From assembly GCA_046351135.1 (NCBI GenBank), contig JAXLZA010000003.1:62001-126000 (forward strand): a DNA stretch of 64,000 nucleotides, given 5' to 3'. The notes beneath the pieces were generated by a model. That model was not told where the DNA came from, did no database searches, and saw only the letters and a program-made list of their open reading frames with translations. This stretch comes from UBA4427 sp046351135. GTDB lineage: Bacteria; Myxococcota_A; UBA9160; UBA4427. Position 1 is the first letter of the stretch, and each line of letters opens with the position of its first letter. The position numbers and the translations under genes are program-made. Positions 25,542 to 33,068 of this stretch are shown one piece after another.

Positions 25542-26980
25542 GCCTCGGCCTCGAGGCGGACCAGCGCGGCGTCGAGGGCGCGGCTGACCCGCGTGCAGTT
25601 GCGGATGCGCTCGATCCGGGGCCAGGTCGAGGCCTCGCCTTCGCCGATCAGGAACTCCGTCTCCTCCGGCGAGAGGAAGGACAGGAACTTCCCGGCCTGC
25701 CAGAGCCGGCGGCGAGGCAGGATGTTGATGTCGGCGGTGTAGTCCTGGGTCGCGACGGAGTAGGCCATGCGGACGACCATGTTGAGCGGATAGGCGCGCT
25801 CGACGAGCTTCATGCTGAGCGGATAGGTCGCGCGCATCGACTGGCGCAGCGCCTGCGACGAGATCTCCCAGAACTTCGCGAAGAGCGTGTCCTCGGCGTC
25901 GGTGTCCCGGAGCGTCCAGAGGATGATGGGGTTGACCTGGCTCGTCACGAAATGATTGACGCCGTAGAGGCGCGAGAGCTGCCGCGCCGGCAGGTCGTTG
26001 GTCACCGACCCGTCGACCCATTGCCGCGACGCGACGTAGGGCACCCGCTCCCCCGCCCGATTGCGCGCCGCCAGCGTCACCGGCGGAAAGATCCCCGGGA
26101 TCGCGCACGACGCCATCACCGCCTCGCGGATCAGGACCGTCGGCGAGGTGATCGCGTTGAGCAGCCGCGCCTGCTGATGCAGCTCCCGGGGCGAGACCGA
26201 GATGTTGATGCGGCGCCCGGTCTTCTCGAAGGCCTCGCCGAAGGTCAGATCCGGGATCCGCGTCTCGACGAAGCTCCGCAGCTCCTCGACGCCGAGCCGC
26301 CGGCGCTTCGAGGTCGGCTCGATGCTCGCCTCGTAGAGCCCCTCGAAGGCGTCGTGGAGCACCCGCCCCTGCAGCAGTCCCCGGACCGCCTCCTCGTCGT
26401 GGGTCCCGAGGATCGAGGCGACGAGCGCCCCCGCGCTCGAGCCCGACAGCACGTTCGGCATCAGGCCCTGCTCGACCAGGGCCCGGGCGACGCCGACGTG
26501 GAAGAAGCCGAGGATGCCGCCGCCGGAGAACATCAGGGCGGTTCGCCCGAAGCAGTGGCTCGCGCGACGGAAGAACTCGATCTTCTCGGCGCGCGGGAGC
26601 GCCGCGTCGTCGAGATGGCCGAGCTGCTCGATCGCGCCGGCGAGCTCGCGGGAGTAGGCGGTCACGAGGTCCTTGGTCCCGAGGCGCGCGCGCCGGTAGA
26701 GCGAGGCCGAGCCCATGTTGCCCGTGTTGCCGTGGATCCCCTCGTTCAAGTAGAAGAGCAGGCGCTGCGGGTCGCCCGAGGCCCGGACCTCGCGCAGCTC
26801 CTCGAGCCGGCGACGGATGACCTTGAAGTCGTAGCGGCGGCTCTCGTCCCGGGCCTTCCAGCGCGCCGCCCCCGTCCGCTCGTCCTCGGCCTCCGCCGCG
26901 CGGCGCCACTCGTCGTAGCTGCGCGCCTCGGCCATGCGCATCTGCGGTGAGAGCTCGATCGTCTGCGTGACCGCGACCAT
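25538..26980 (-). CDS. Patatin-like phospholipase with DUF3336-type N-terminus
   Basis: The 480-residue protein has an N-terminal helical domain (about 15-140, RSYDEWRRAAEAED then RLLFYLNEGIHGNTGNMG) of the DUF3336 type seen in triacylglycerol lipases. A patatin domain follows: oxyanion SGGGILG (152-158), GSSAG nucleophile (Ser182) and the D323-G-S dyad. Such proteins hydrolyse phospholipids or storage lipids; eukaryotic Tgl3/SDP1 share the same N-terminal domain. The ATG at 26980 is 123 bp from the divergent monooxygenase gene. Cotranslated with the epoxide-hydrolase-like protein. Confidence 0.88.
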   Translation of the reverse strand: MVAVTQTIELSPQMRMAEARSYDEWRRAAEAEDERTGAARWKARDESRRYDFKVIRRRLEELREVRASGDPQRLLFYLNEGIHGNTGNMGSASLYRRARLGTKDLVTAYSRELAGAIEQLGHLDDAALPRAEKIEFFRRASHCFGRTALMFSGGGILGFFHVGVARALVEQGLMPNVLSGSSAGALVASILGTHDEEAVRGLLQGRVLHDAFEGLYEASIEPTSKRRRLGVEELRSFVETRIPDLTFGEAFEKTGRRINISVSPRELHQQARLLNAITSPTVLIREAVMASCAIPGIFPPVTLAARNRAGERVPYVASRQWVDGSVTNDLPARQLSRLYGVNHFVTSQVNPIILWTLRDTDAEDTLFAKFWEISSQALRQSMRATYPLSMKLVERAYPLNMVVRMAYSVATQDYTADINILPRRRLWQAGKFLSFLSPEETEFLIGEGEASTWPRIERIRNCTRVSRALDAALVRLEAEA

Positions 26981-27103
26981 GGAGATCCTCCTCGACCCGA
27001 CTGTGGCAGCGTAGCGAGGATCGGGCTGGGATGGGCTCGATTCGCGACTCGGAGCCAGGACCGCTGGGCTTCATCCGGCCCAGTCCTCGGATATCGTGGC
27101 CGA

Positions 27104-28651
27104 ATGAGAGGCGAGGCGAGCGGCGAGATCCTGGATGTCGTGATCGTGGGCGGAGGCCTGTCGGGCATCGGCGCGGCCTGCCATCTGCGCACGCATTGCC
27201 CCGGCAAATCCTTCGCGATCCTCGAGGCCCGCGAGCGGATCGGCGGGACCTGGGACCTCTTCCGCTACCCCGGCGTCCGCTCCGACAGCGACATGCACAC
27301 CCTCGGCTACGCCTTCAAGCCCTGGCGCGGCCGGGCTGCCATCGCCGAGGGCGGGTCGATCCTCGACTACGTCCGCGAGACCGCCCGCGAGCACGACGTC
27401 GAGAAGCAGGTCCGCTTCGGCCACCGCCTGCGCCGCGCCGCCTGGTCGAGCGCCGAGAACCTCTGGACCCTCGAGATCGAGCGGAGCGAGCCGGCGCAAC
27501 CCGCGGAAACCCGCGCGTCGACGAGCGCCGCCGCGACCGCGCCGACGCGCGGCGTGACCGCCGGTCCTTCGACGACGACGCTCCGCTGCCGCTTCCTCTC
27601 GATGTGCAGCGGCTACTACCGCTACGACCGGGGCCATGCGCCTCATTTCGAGGGCATGGAGCGCTTCCGCGGCCGGATCGTCCATCCCCAGTTCTGGCCC
27701 GAGGACCTCGACTACTCGGGCCGGCGCGTCGCCGTCATCGGCAGCGGCGCGACCGCGATCACCCTCGTCCCCTCGATGGCGAAGACGGCGGCCCACGTGA
27801 CCATGATCCAGCGCTCGCCCTCCTGGATCTTCTCGATGCCCGCGATCGACGGCATCGCGCTCTTCCTGCGACGCCTCCTGCCCGAGCGCCTCGCCTACCG
27901 GCTCACGCGGGCGAAGAACGTCGCGATCCAACGCTTCCTCTATCGCCAGACGAGGATCCGGCCGGAGGCGGTGCGCAAGCGGCTCCTCGCCGACGTCCGC
28001 CGCCATCTCGGCCCCGGCTTCGACGTCGAGCGCGACTTCACGCCGCGCTACGACCCCTGGGACCAGCGCCTCTGCCTGGTCCCCGACGCGGATCTCTTCG
28101 TCGCGCTGCGCGAGGGGCGCGCGTCGGTCGTGACGGATCGCATCGCGCGCTTCGTCGAGACGGGGATCGAGCTCGAGTCGGGGAAGACGATCGAAGCCGA
28201 CGTCGTCGTCTCGGCGACGGGCCTCGAGCTCGAGGTGCTCGGCGGCGTCGCGTTCTCGGTCGACGGCCGGCCCGTCGACTTCGCGAAGACCTGGACCTAC
28301 AAGGGCCTGATGTACTCGGACGTCCCGAACCTCGTCCAGACCTTCGGCTACATCAACGCGTCCTGGACGCTGCGCGCCGACCTGATCGCCGACTGGACCG
28401 CTCGCCTGCTCACGGCGATGGATCGACGCGGCGCCCGGCGCGTCACGCCGCGGCTTCGCCCCGAGGACCAGGCCATGAAACCGCGGCCCTGGATCGCCGA
28501 CTTCGAGCCGGGCTACATCGCACGCGTGATCGACCTCTTCCCGAGGCAGGGCGATCGCGAGCCCTGGACCAATCCCCAGGACTACGCCCGGGAGCGGGCG
28601 ACGATCGGGCGGGGGCCGATCGAGGACGGGGTGCTCGTTTTCGAGTCGTAG
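27104..28651 (+). CDS. Flavin-containing (Baeyer-Villiger-type) monooxygenase
   Basis: The 515-residue protein has an FAD Rossmann motif VGGGLSGIGAACHL (15-28), RIGGTWDLFRYPG, the Baeyer-Villiger signature FRGRIVHPQFWP (188-199, FxGxxxHxxxW-P) and a second Rossmann NADPH motif VIGSGATAI. It resembles EthA-type enzymes that oxidise ketones or sulfur compounds. A low-complexity Ala/Thr-rich insertion at about 131-157 is unusual. It is transcribed divergently from the patatin gene and is followed 57 bp later by the Fic gene, which has its own promoter. Confidence 0.88.
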   Translation: MRGEASGEILDVVIVGGGLSGIGAACHLRTHCPGKSFAILEARERIGGTWDLFRYPGVRSDSDMHTLGYAFKPWRGRAAIAEGGSILDYVRETAREHDVEKQVRFGHRLRRAAWSSAENLWTLEIERSEPAQPAETRASTSAAATAPTRGVTAGPSTTTLRCRFLSMCSGYYRYDRGHAPHFEGMERFRGRIVHPQFWPEDLDYSGRRVAVIGSGATAITLVPSMAKTAAHVTMIQRSPSWIFSMPAIDGIALFLRRLLPERLAYRLTRAKNVAIQRFLYRQTRIRPEAVRKRLLADVRRHLGPGFDVERDFTPRYDPWDQRLCLVPDADLFVALREGRASVVTDRIARFVETGIELESGKTIEADVVVSATGLELEVLGGVAFSVDGRPVDFAKTWTYKGLMYSDVPNLVQTFGYINASWTLRADLIADWTARLLTAMDRRGARRVTPRLRPEDQAMKPRPWIADFEPGYIARVIDLFPRQGDREPWTNPQDYARERATIGRGPIEDGVLVFES

Positions 28652-28657
28652 TCGAAC

Positions 28658-28687
28658 TTGATTTACGATCCCAAATTATCCTAAAAT
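28658..28687 (+). promoter_or_regulatory. Sigma70-type promoter of the Fic gene
   Basis: TTGATT (28658-28663) and TAAAAT (28682-28687) are separated by 18 bp, in a strikingly AT-rich stretch. Predicted transcription start is around 28694, only about 15 nt before the ATG at 28709. The -10 lies inside the left half of the palindrome at 28678-28710, so a bound protein would block initiation. Confidence 0.55.
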
Positions 28688-28710
28688 AGCGAAGATCGTT
28701 GTTTTAGGAT
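28678..28710. promoter_or_regulatory. 33-bp interrupted palindrome, probable operator of the Fic gene
   Basis: Perfect 9-bp arms ATCCTAAAA (28678-28686) and TTTTAGGAT (28702-28710) share a centre at 28694 with inner CGA-aga-TCG (28690-28698). Thirteen of sixteen symmetric base pairs match. The site covers the -10, the start of transcription and the first two bases of the ATG. The Fic protein itself has a C-terminal winged-helix domain, so autoregulation is the simplest model. Confidence 0.55.
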
Positions 28711-29890
28711 GCGACCGTCCGTGAAACGCACGCTCCAGGGCCGGTACATCGAGCTCGCCACCGGTGACGAAGCCTACAGTGCCTTCGTCCCGTTCCCCCT
28801 CCCGCCGCGGCCCGCCATCGAATGGACGCCGGCGCTCCGCGCCCGTTTCGACGCGGCGCTGCTGGCCGTCGGCCGGCTCGACGCGGTGACCGACCTGCTG
28901 CCGAACGCGGGCTTGCTGCTCTACAGCTTCGTTCGCAAGGAGGCGGTCCTCTCCTCGATGATCGAAGGGACGCAATCCTCGCTCGCGGATCTGCTGCTCT
29001 TCGAGATCGACGAGCAGCCGGGCGTGCCCGTCGAGGATGCTCGCGAGGTCAGCCGCTATGTGTCCGCGCTGGAACATGGACTGAAGCGATTGCGCGGAAG
29101 CTTTCCGCTCTCCCTGCGCCTGATGCGCGAAGTCCACAAGGTCTTGATGAAGGATCGCGGTCGCGGAGCCAGGCTCTCGCCGGGCGAGTTCCGCCGGACG
29201 CAGGTCTGGATCGGCGGGACGCGTCCAGGCAACGCCGTCTTCGTGCCGCCGCCGGCCAACGAGATCGACGAGTGCCTCAAGCATTTCGAGCGATTCCTCC
29301 ACGGCGAGCCCGAATCGATGCCGCCGCTCGTGAAGGCCGCGCTCGCCCACGTGCAGTTCGAGACCATCCACCCCTTCCTCGACGGCAACGGTCGCCTCGG
29401 ACGCCTGCTGATCGCGCTTCAGCTCGCGGCCGATGGCCTCATGCGCGAGCCCCTCCTCTACCTGAGCCTCCACTTCAAGCAGAATCGGCAAACCTACTAT
29501 GAGCTCCTGAACTCGGTCCGTCTCACGGGCGACTGGGAGACCTGGCTGGAGTTCTTCGCCGATGCGGTCGTTTCGAGCGCGACGGTGGCCGCCCGGTCGG
29601 CCAAACGACTGCTCGAGCTGGCCTCGGAGGACGGCCGGCGCATCGAGAGCCTCGGGCGCGCCACCGCTTCGGCCATGGCGATCCATCGCGTGCTCCAATC
29701 CAAACCCATCGGTACGGCAGCGTCGCTCGCGGCCGCGACCGGCCTCACTCCGGCCACGGTCAACAAGTCCCTGGTCCATCTGGAGCGGATCGGCATCGTG
29801 AGCGAGCTCACGAGCAGACGGCGCGGCCGCATCTTCAGCTATGCGCGCTACGCCGCCATTCTCGACGAAGGCATGGATCGCCCCCGCTGA
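28709..29890 (+). CDS. Fic family AMPylator with C-terminal winged helix
   Basis: The 393-residue class II Fic protein has an N-terminal Fic/DOC domain with the inhibitory helix S82-S-M-I-E86-G87 ([S/T]xxxE[G/N]), the flap region, and the active-site loop HPFLDGNGRLGR (221-232) with catalytic His221. A C-terminal helix-turn-helix (AASLAAATGLTPATVNKSLVHL) is followed by a wing. It should transfer AMP to Ser/Thr/Tyr of a target, with activity held down by Glu86. No antitoxin gene is beside it; inhibition is intramolecular. A GTG at 28721 has better spacing from AGGA (28706-28709) and may be the real start. AT-rich upstream DNA hints at acquisition. Confidence 0.9.
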   Translation: MRPSVKRTLQGRYIELATGDEAYSAFVPFPLPPRPAIEWTPALRARFDAALLAVGRLDAVTDLLPNAGLLLYSFVRKEAVLSSMIEGTQSSLADLLLFEIDEQPGVPVEDAREVSRYVSALEHGLKRLRGSFPLSLRLMREVHKVLMKDRGRGARLSPGEFRRTQVWIGGTRPGNAVFVPPPANEIDECLKHFERFLHGEPESMPPLVKAALAHVQFETIHPFLDGNGRLGRLLIALQLAADGLMREPLLYLSLHFKQNRQTYYELLNSVRLTGDWETWLEFFADAVVSSATVAARSAKRLLELASEDGRRIESLGRATASAMAIHRVLQSKPIGTAASLAAATGLTPATVNKSLVHLERIGIVSELTSRRRGRIFSYARYAAILDEGMDRPR

Positions 29891-29896
29891 AGCGGC

Positions 29897-29914
29897 GGCG
29901 CTCCGGACAGCGCC
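29897..29914. terminator. Hairpin between convergent genes
   Basis: GGCGCT (29897-29902) pairs with AGCGCC (29909-29914) around a 6-nt loop, between the Fic stop (29890) and the sterol-desaturase-family stop (29921). There is no T-run; terminator role inferred from position. Confidence 0.35.
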
Positions 29915-29920
29915 CACGAA

Positions 29921-31096
29921 CTACGGTCGCGACGTCTCGCGAGACGACCCACCTCTCTCGAGCACACTCGCGCCCTTCCCCGTCTTCCCCATGAACGGAT
30001 AGAGGAGCTGCCCGAAGAAGCTCTCGGGCAGCGGCTTCCCGACGACGCCGTAGCGCTCGGGCCAGCGGCCGCGATTGCCGACGTAGGTCCCGAAGATCCG
30101 GTCGAGCACGGGCAGGTTCGACGCGTAGTTGCGGTCGATCGCCTCGGCGTCGGCGGCGTGGTGCCAATGATGGAAATGCGGCGTCACGACGAGCTGGTCG
30201 AGCCAGCCGAAGGGGATCCGCGTATTCGAATGGATGAGCACGCCCTGGATCCCGACCCAGATCACGTAGGCGTTGACCGCGGCCTCCGAGAAGCCCAGCA
30301 GGTAGACCGGCGTGATGACCAGCGCGCGGATCAGGAGCAGCTCGAGGAAGTGCATGCGCGAGCCCGAGAGCCAGTCCATCTCCTCGGGGCAATGATGCAC
30401 CGCGTGGAAGCGCCAGAGCCAGGGAATCTCGTGCATGGCGCGGTGGCCCGCATACTGGGTCAGGTCGGCGACGAAGAGGACCTCGATCAGCTGGAGCAGG
30501 AAGGGCTGGGAGCGGATCAGGCCCTGGAGATCGTCGTTCACCGCCCAGCCGAAGAGCGACTCGGAGAAGAAGGTCGTCGTCAGCAGCACGACGCCGACCC
30601 CGACGTGGCTGACCGCGTAGTAGGCGAGATCGAGGCGCCAGCCCCGGCGCAGCGTCGGCTGCTCCGGCCGCAGCGGCCAGACCCGCTCGATGAAGACGAA
30701 GACGAGGGAATTCGCGAGCAGCGCCAGGACGAGCCAGTCGAACCCGAACGAGACGACCGGCGCGTCGAACGCATCGACCTCGACGTGGGCCCCGCCGAGC
30801 CACTGAGCGACGAGCGCGAGGGCGATGCCCGCGAAGCCGAGGCGCTTCGACGGGCTGAGGAGCAGCGAGAGCGCGCCGAAGAAGACGGCGAGGACCATGC
30901 CGGCGAGGAGCACCCAGCGCAGCACGTCGACGGGATAGGCGCGGCGCAGCTCCGGGGTCGTCAGGTACTCGGGGAAGTGGAAGCAGAGGACGGCGAGGAC
31001 GGAGAGCGCGCCGAGGAAGACGCCGAGGGCGCCGCTGATGCGGCCCTGGCCGAAGGGGAGAGAGACTTCGTCGGAGTCGGGCGATCGGATCTGCAT
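29921..31096 (-). CDS. Sterol desaturase family membrane protein
   Basis: The 391-residue polytopic membrane protein has at least six hydrophobic segments. The di-iron histidine clusters are HRAMH (in DLTQYAGHRAMHE), HAVHH and HFHHWHH, as in the fatty-acid-hydroxylase/sterol desaturase superfamily. It is longer than the 266-residue paralogue at 7747-8547 because of an extra N-terminal membrane region. ATG at 31096 is preferred, with GGAG 8 bases upstream. It is last in a leftward operon after the LLM oxidoreductase and a SnoaL-like protein (28-bp gap). The substrate, perhaps a sterol, carotenoid or other lipid, is unknown. Confidence 0.85.
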   Translation of the reverse strand: MQIRSPDSDEVSLPFGQGRISGALGVFLGALSVLAVLCFHFPEYLTTPELRRAYPVDVLRWVLLAGMVLAVFFGALSLLLSPSKRLGFAGIALALVAQWLGGAHVEVDAFDAPVVSFGFDWLVLALLANSLVFVFIERVWPLRPEQPTLRRGWRLDLAYYAVSHVGVGVVLLTTTFFSESLFGWAVNDDLQGLIRSQPFLLQLIEVLFVADLTQYAGHRAMHEIPWLWRFHAVHHCPEEMDWLSGSRMHFLELLLIRALVITPVYLLGFSEAAVNAYVIWVGIQGVLIHSNTRIPFGWLDQLVVTPHFHHWHHAADAEAIDRNYASNLPVLDRIFGTYVGNRGRWPERYGVVGKPLPESFFGQLLYPFMGKTGKGASVLERGGSSRETSRP

Positions 31097-31124
31097 CGCA
31101 TCTCCGGCGGGCAAGCCGCCGCGG

Positions 31125-31628
31125 TCACTTCTTCTCCACCGCCCACTCCGGCGCCGTGATCGTGTAAGGCATCCGGCTGCGATCCAGGATCTGATTGATG
31201 ACCCGCTTGTACCCCGTCTTCGAGAACCGCCAGACCCCGTCTTCCTTGCGATACGTGTCGTCGTAGTAGACGAACATCTCGTCGACGAAGCCCTTCCCCT
31301 GGTTGAAGAAATAGTGGTACATGGCCCAGATGCCGGTCGCTTCGGTGTCGCTCTGGAAGGTGATCTCGGGCATGCCCGCCATCCACCAGGCGATGATCTT
31401 CGCGTTCGGGTCGTGGGAGTCGATCAGGAACTTCAGGAGCTTTTCGCGATCGTCGAAGACGTAGTGGCCGTCGGAGTAGGACGTGACGACGTCGGCGGTC
31501 AGCGTGTCCTTCAGCGTCGCGTGGTCGCCGTGGGTCATGGCGCGGAAATAGCGGTGCTTCAGGCTCTTGATGTCCTCGAGGTCCTGAAGGCGCTGGACCT
31601 GGCGCGCGAGCTTTTCGATGTCGACCAT
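31125..31628 (-). CDS. SnoaL-like (nuclear transport factor 2 fold) protein
   Basis: The 167-residue protein starts with LQDLEDIKSLKHRYFRAMTHGD and contains LTADVVTSYSDGHYVFDDREKLLKFL and DTYRKEDGVWRFSKTGYKR, the usual pattern of SnoaL-like NTF2-fold dehydratases or binding proteins. Start ATG at 31628 has GGGAG upstream. It lies between the LLM oxidoreductase and the sterol-desaturase-family gene on the same strand. The active-site role is not identifiable; similar proteins often accompany steroid or aromatic degradation genes. Confidence 0.8.
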   Translation of the reverse strand: MVDIEKLARQVQRLQDLEDIKSLKHRYFRAMTHGDHATLKDTLTADVVTSYSDGHYVFDDREKLLKFLIDSHDPNAKIIAWWMAGMPEITFQSDTEATGIWAMYHYFFNQGKGFVDEMFVYYDDTYRKEDGVWRFSKTGYKRVINQILDRSRMPYTITAPEWAVEKK

Positions 31629-31687
31629 GTTCGTTCTCCCTCGTGGATGGCTTGGCGGACGGCAGGCTGGACGGCGAGGCCCTTCGG

Positions 31688-32896
31688 TCAGGAACCCTTG
31701 ACCCACTGCGTGCCCTGGCCACCGCGCTGGGCGCGCTCCTTCTCGTGGGCCTCGATTGCGGCCTGGATGCCGACCGAGAAGGCGGGCATGAACGTTCCCG
31801 CGTTCTTCGTCGCCCAGGCCATGCTGCGGGCGCGGGCCGAGTTCTCGCGGTTGAGCGCCGGCATGACCTGGCGCGCGATCAGCTCGTAGCTCTTGCGCGT
31901 CGCTTCGGGGTTCGCGCAGTTGTGGCCGAGAAGGAGCACCGTCCCGAAGCCGCCCGACTTCTCGAGCAGGCCCTGCAGGACCGGGACCGCGTCGTCGGGC
32001 GTCCCGAGCGTGAGCTTGCCGAAGATGGGAAGCCCCGGGCCCGTCCACTCCTCGAGCATGCGATCGGTCGAGGTCGCGAAGGGCGGCTTCAATCCGCCGA
32101 GCGCCTCCATGTAGCCGGCGAGCCGCAGCGTGCCGTGCTCCATGTCGGCGCGGGCCTGCTCGCGGGTCTCGGCGATGTGCATCGGGACGACGCAGCGCCA
32201 GTTCGCGCGGTCGACCTGCTGGCCGAACTCCTTCGCCTTCTCCTCGCAGACCTGCCAATGCTTCGGCAATTGCTCGTAGCCCTCGGGCCCGCTCGCCGCG
32301 AGCGAGAGCAGGCCGAGGCCGTGCTGCCCCGCGGCCCGCGCGCCCGACGGCGAGATCGCCGAGGCGACCGCGATCTCGGGCCCCGGCCACTGCACCGGCG
32401 GCAGCTGGATCTGCGCCTCGCGCAGATCGAACCAGTCGGTCTTCTTCGTGACGATCTGCCCGCGCAGCAGCGGCACGATCACGTCGAGGGCCTCGAGCAT
32501 GCGGTCGCGCTGGGTCTTCGGATCGATGCCGAGCATGAACGCGTCGGTCACGAGCTGGCCCGGCCCGCAGCCGAGCATGACGCGGCCGCGCGTCTGATGG
32601 TCGAGCTGCATGATGCGGTCGGCGACCATGAGCGGGTTGTGATAGGGGAGCGAGACGACGCCCGTGCCCAGTCGGATGCGCTTCGTCAGCGCCGCGGCGT
32701 GGGCGATGAAGAGCTCGGGGGACGCGATGATCTCGTAGCCGCCCGAGTGGTGCTCCCCGATCCAGGCCTCGTCGTATCCGATCGCGTCGAGATGGCGGAC
32801 GAGCTCGAGATCGCGGTGGATCTGCTCGGTCGGGCTCTCGTCCGCCGGATGGAAGGGCGCCAGGAACACACCGAGACGGATCGGACGCTGGGACAT
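31688..32896 (-). CDS. LLM class flavin-dependent oxidoreductase
   Basis: The 402-residue luciferase-like TIM-barrel protein has RLGVFLAPFHPADESP at the N-terminus, GYDEAWIGEHHSGGYEI, LGTGVVSLPYHNPLMVADR and GRVMLGCGPGQLVTDA, which closely follow the limonene-monooxygenase/alkanal-monooxygenase branch. It should use reduced flavin (FMN or F420) to oxidise an organic substrate. It heads a leftward operon with the SnoaL-like protein (59-bp gap) and the sterol-desaturase-family protein. The partner flavin reductase is not in the window. Confidence 0.88.
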   Translation of the reverse strand: MSQRPIRLGVFLAPFHPADESPTEQIHRDLELVRHLDAIGYDEAWIGEHHSGGYEIIASPELFIAHAAALTKRIRLGTGVVSLPYHNPLMVADRIMQLDHQTRGRVMLGCGPGQLVTDAFMLGIDPKTQRDRMLEALDVIVPLLRGQIVTKKTDWFDLREAQIQLPPVQWPGPEIAVASAISPSGARAAGQHGLGLLSLAASGPEGYEQLPKHWQVCEEKAKEFGQQVDRANWRCVVPMHIAETREQARADMEHGTLRLAGYMEALGGLKPPFATSTDRMLEEWTGPGLPIFGKLTLGTPDDAVPVLQGLLEKSGGFGTVLLLGHNCANPEATRKSYELIARQVMPALNRENSARARSMAWATKNAGTFMPAFSVGIQAAIEAHEKERAQRGGQGTQWVKGS

Positions 32897-33068
32897 GCCG
32901 GGAAGACCTCGCTGACGCGGCGCCCGACGCGCACCGCCGTCGGCGCGAGCCGGGACGACCGGAGCGATCGGGACTTCCGCAGGAGTCCGATCGGTAGCAC
33001 CTCGCCCCCGCCCCTGCCCGCGCGCGCCGCGCCTGCGTCGCTCCGCCCGAAGCCGCCGACGGCGTCCC

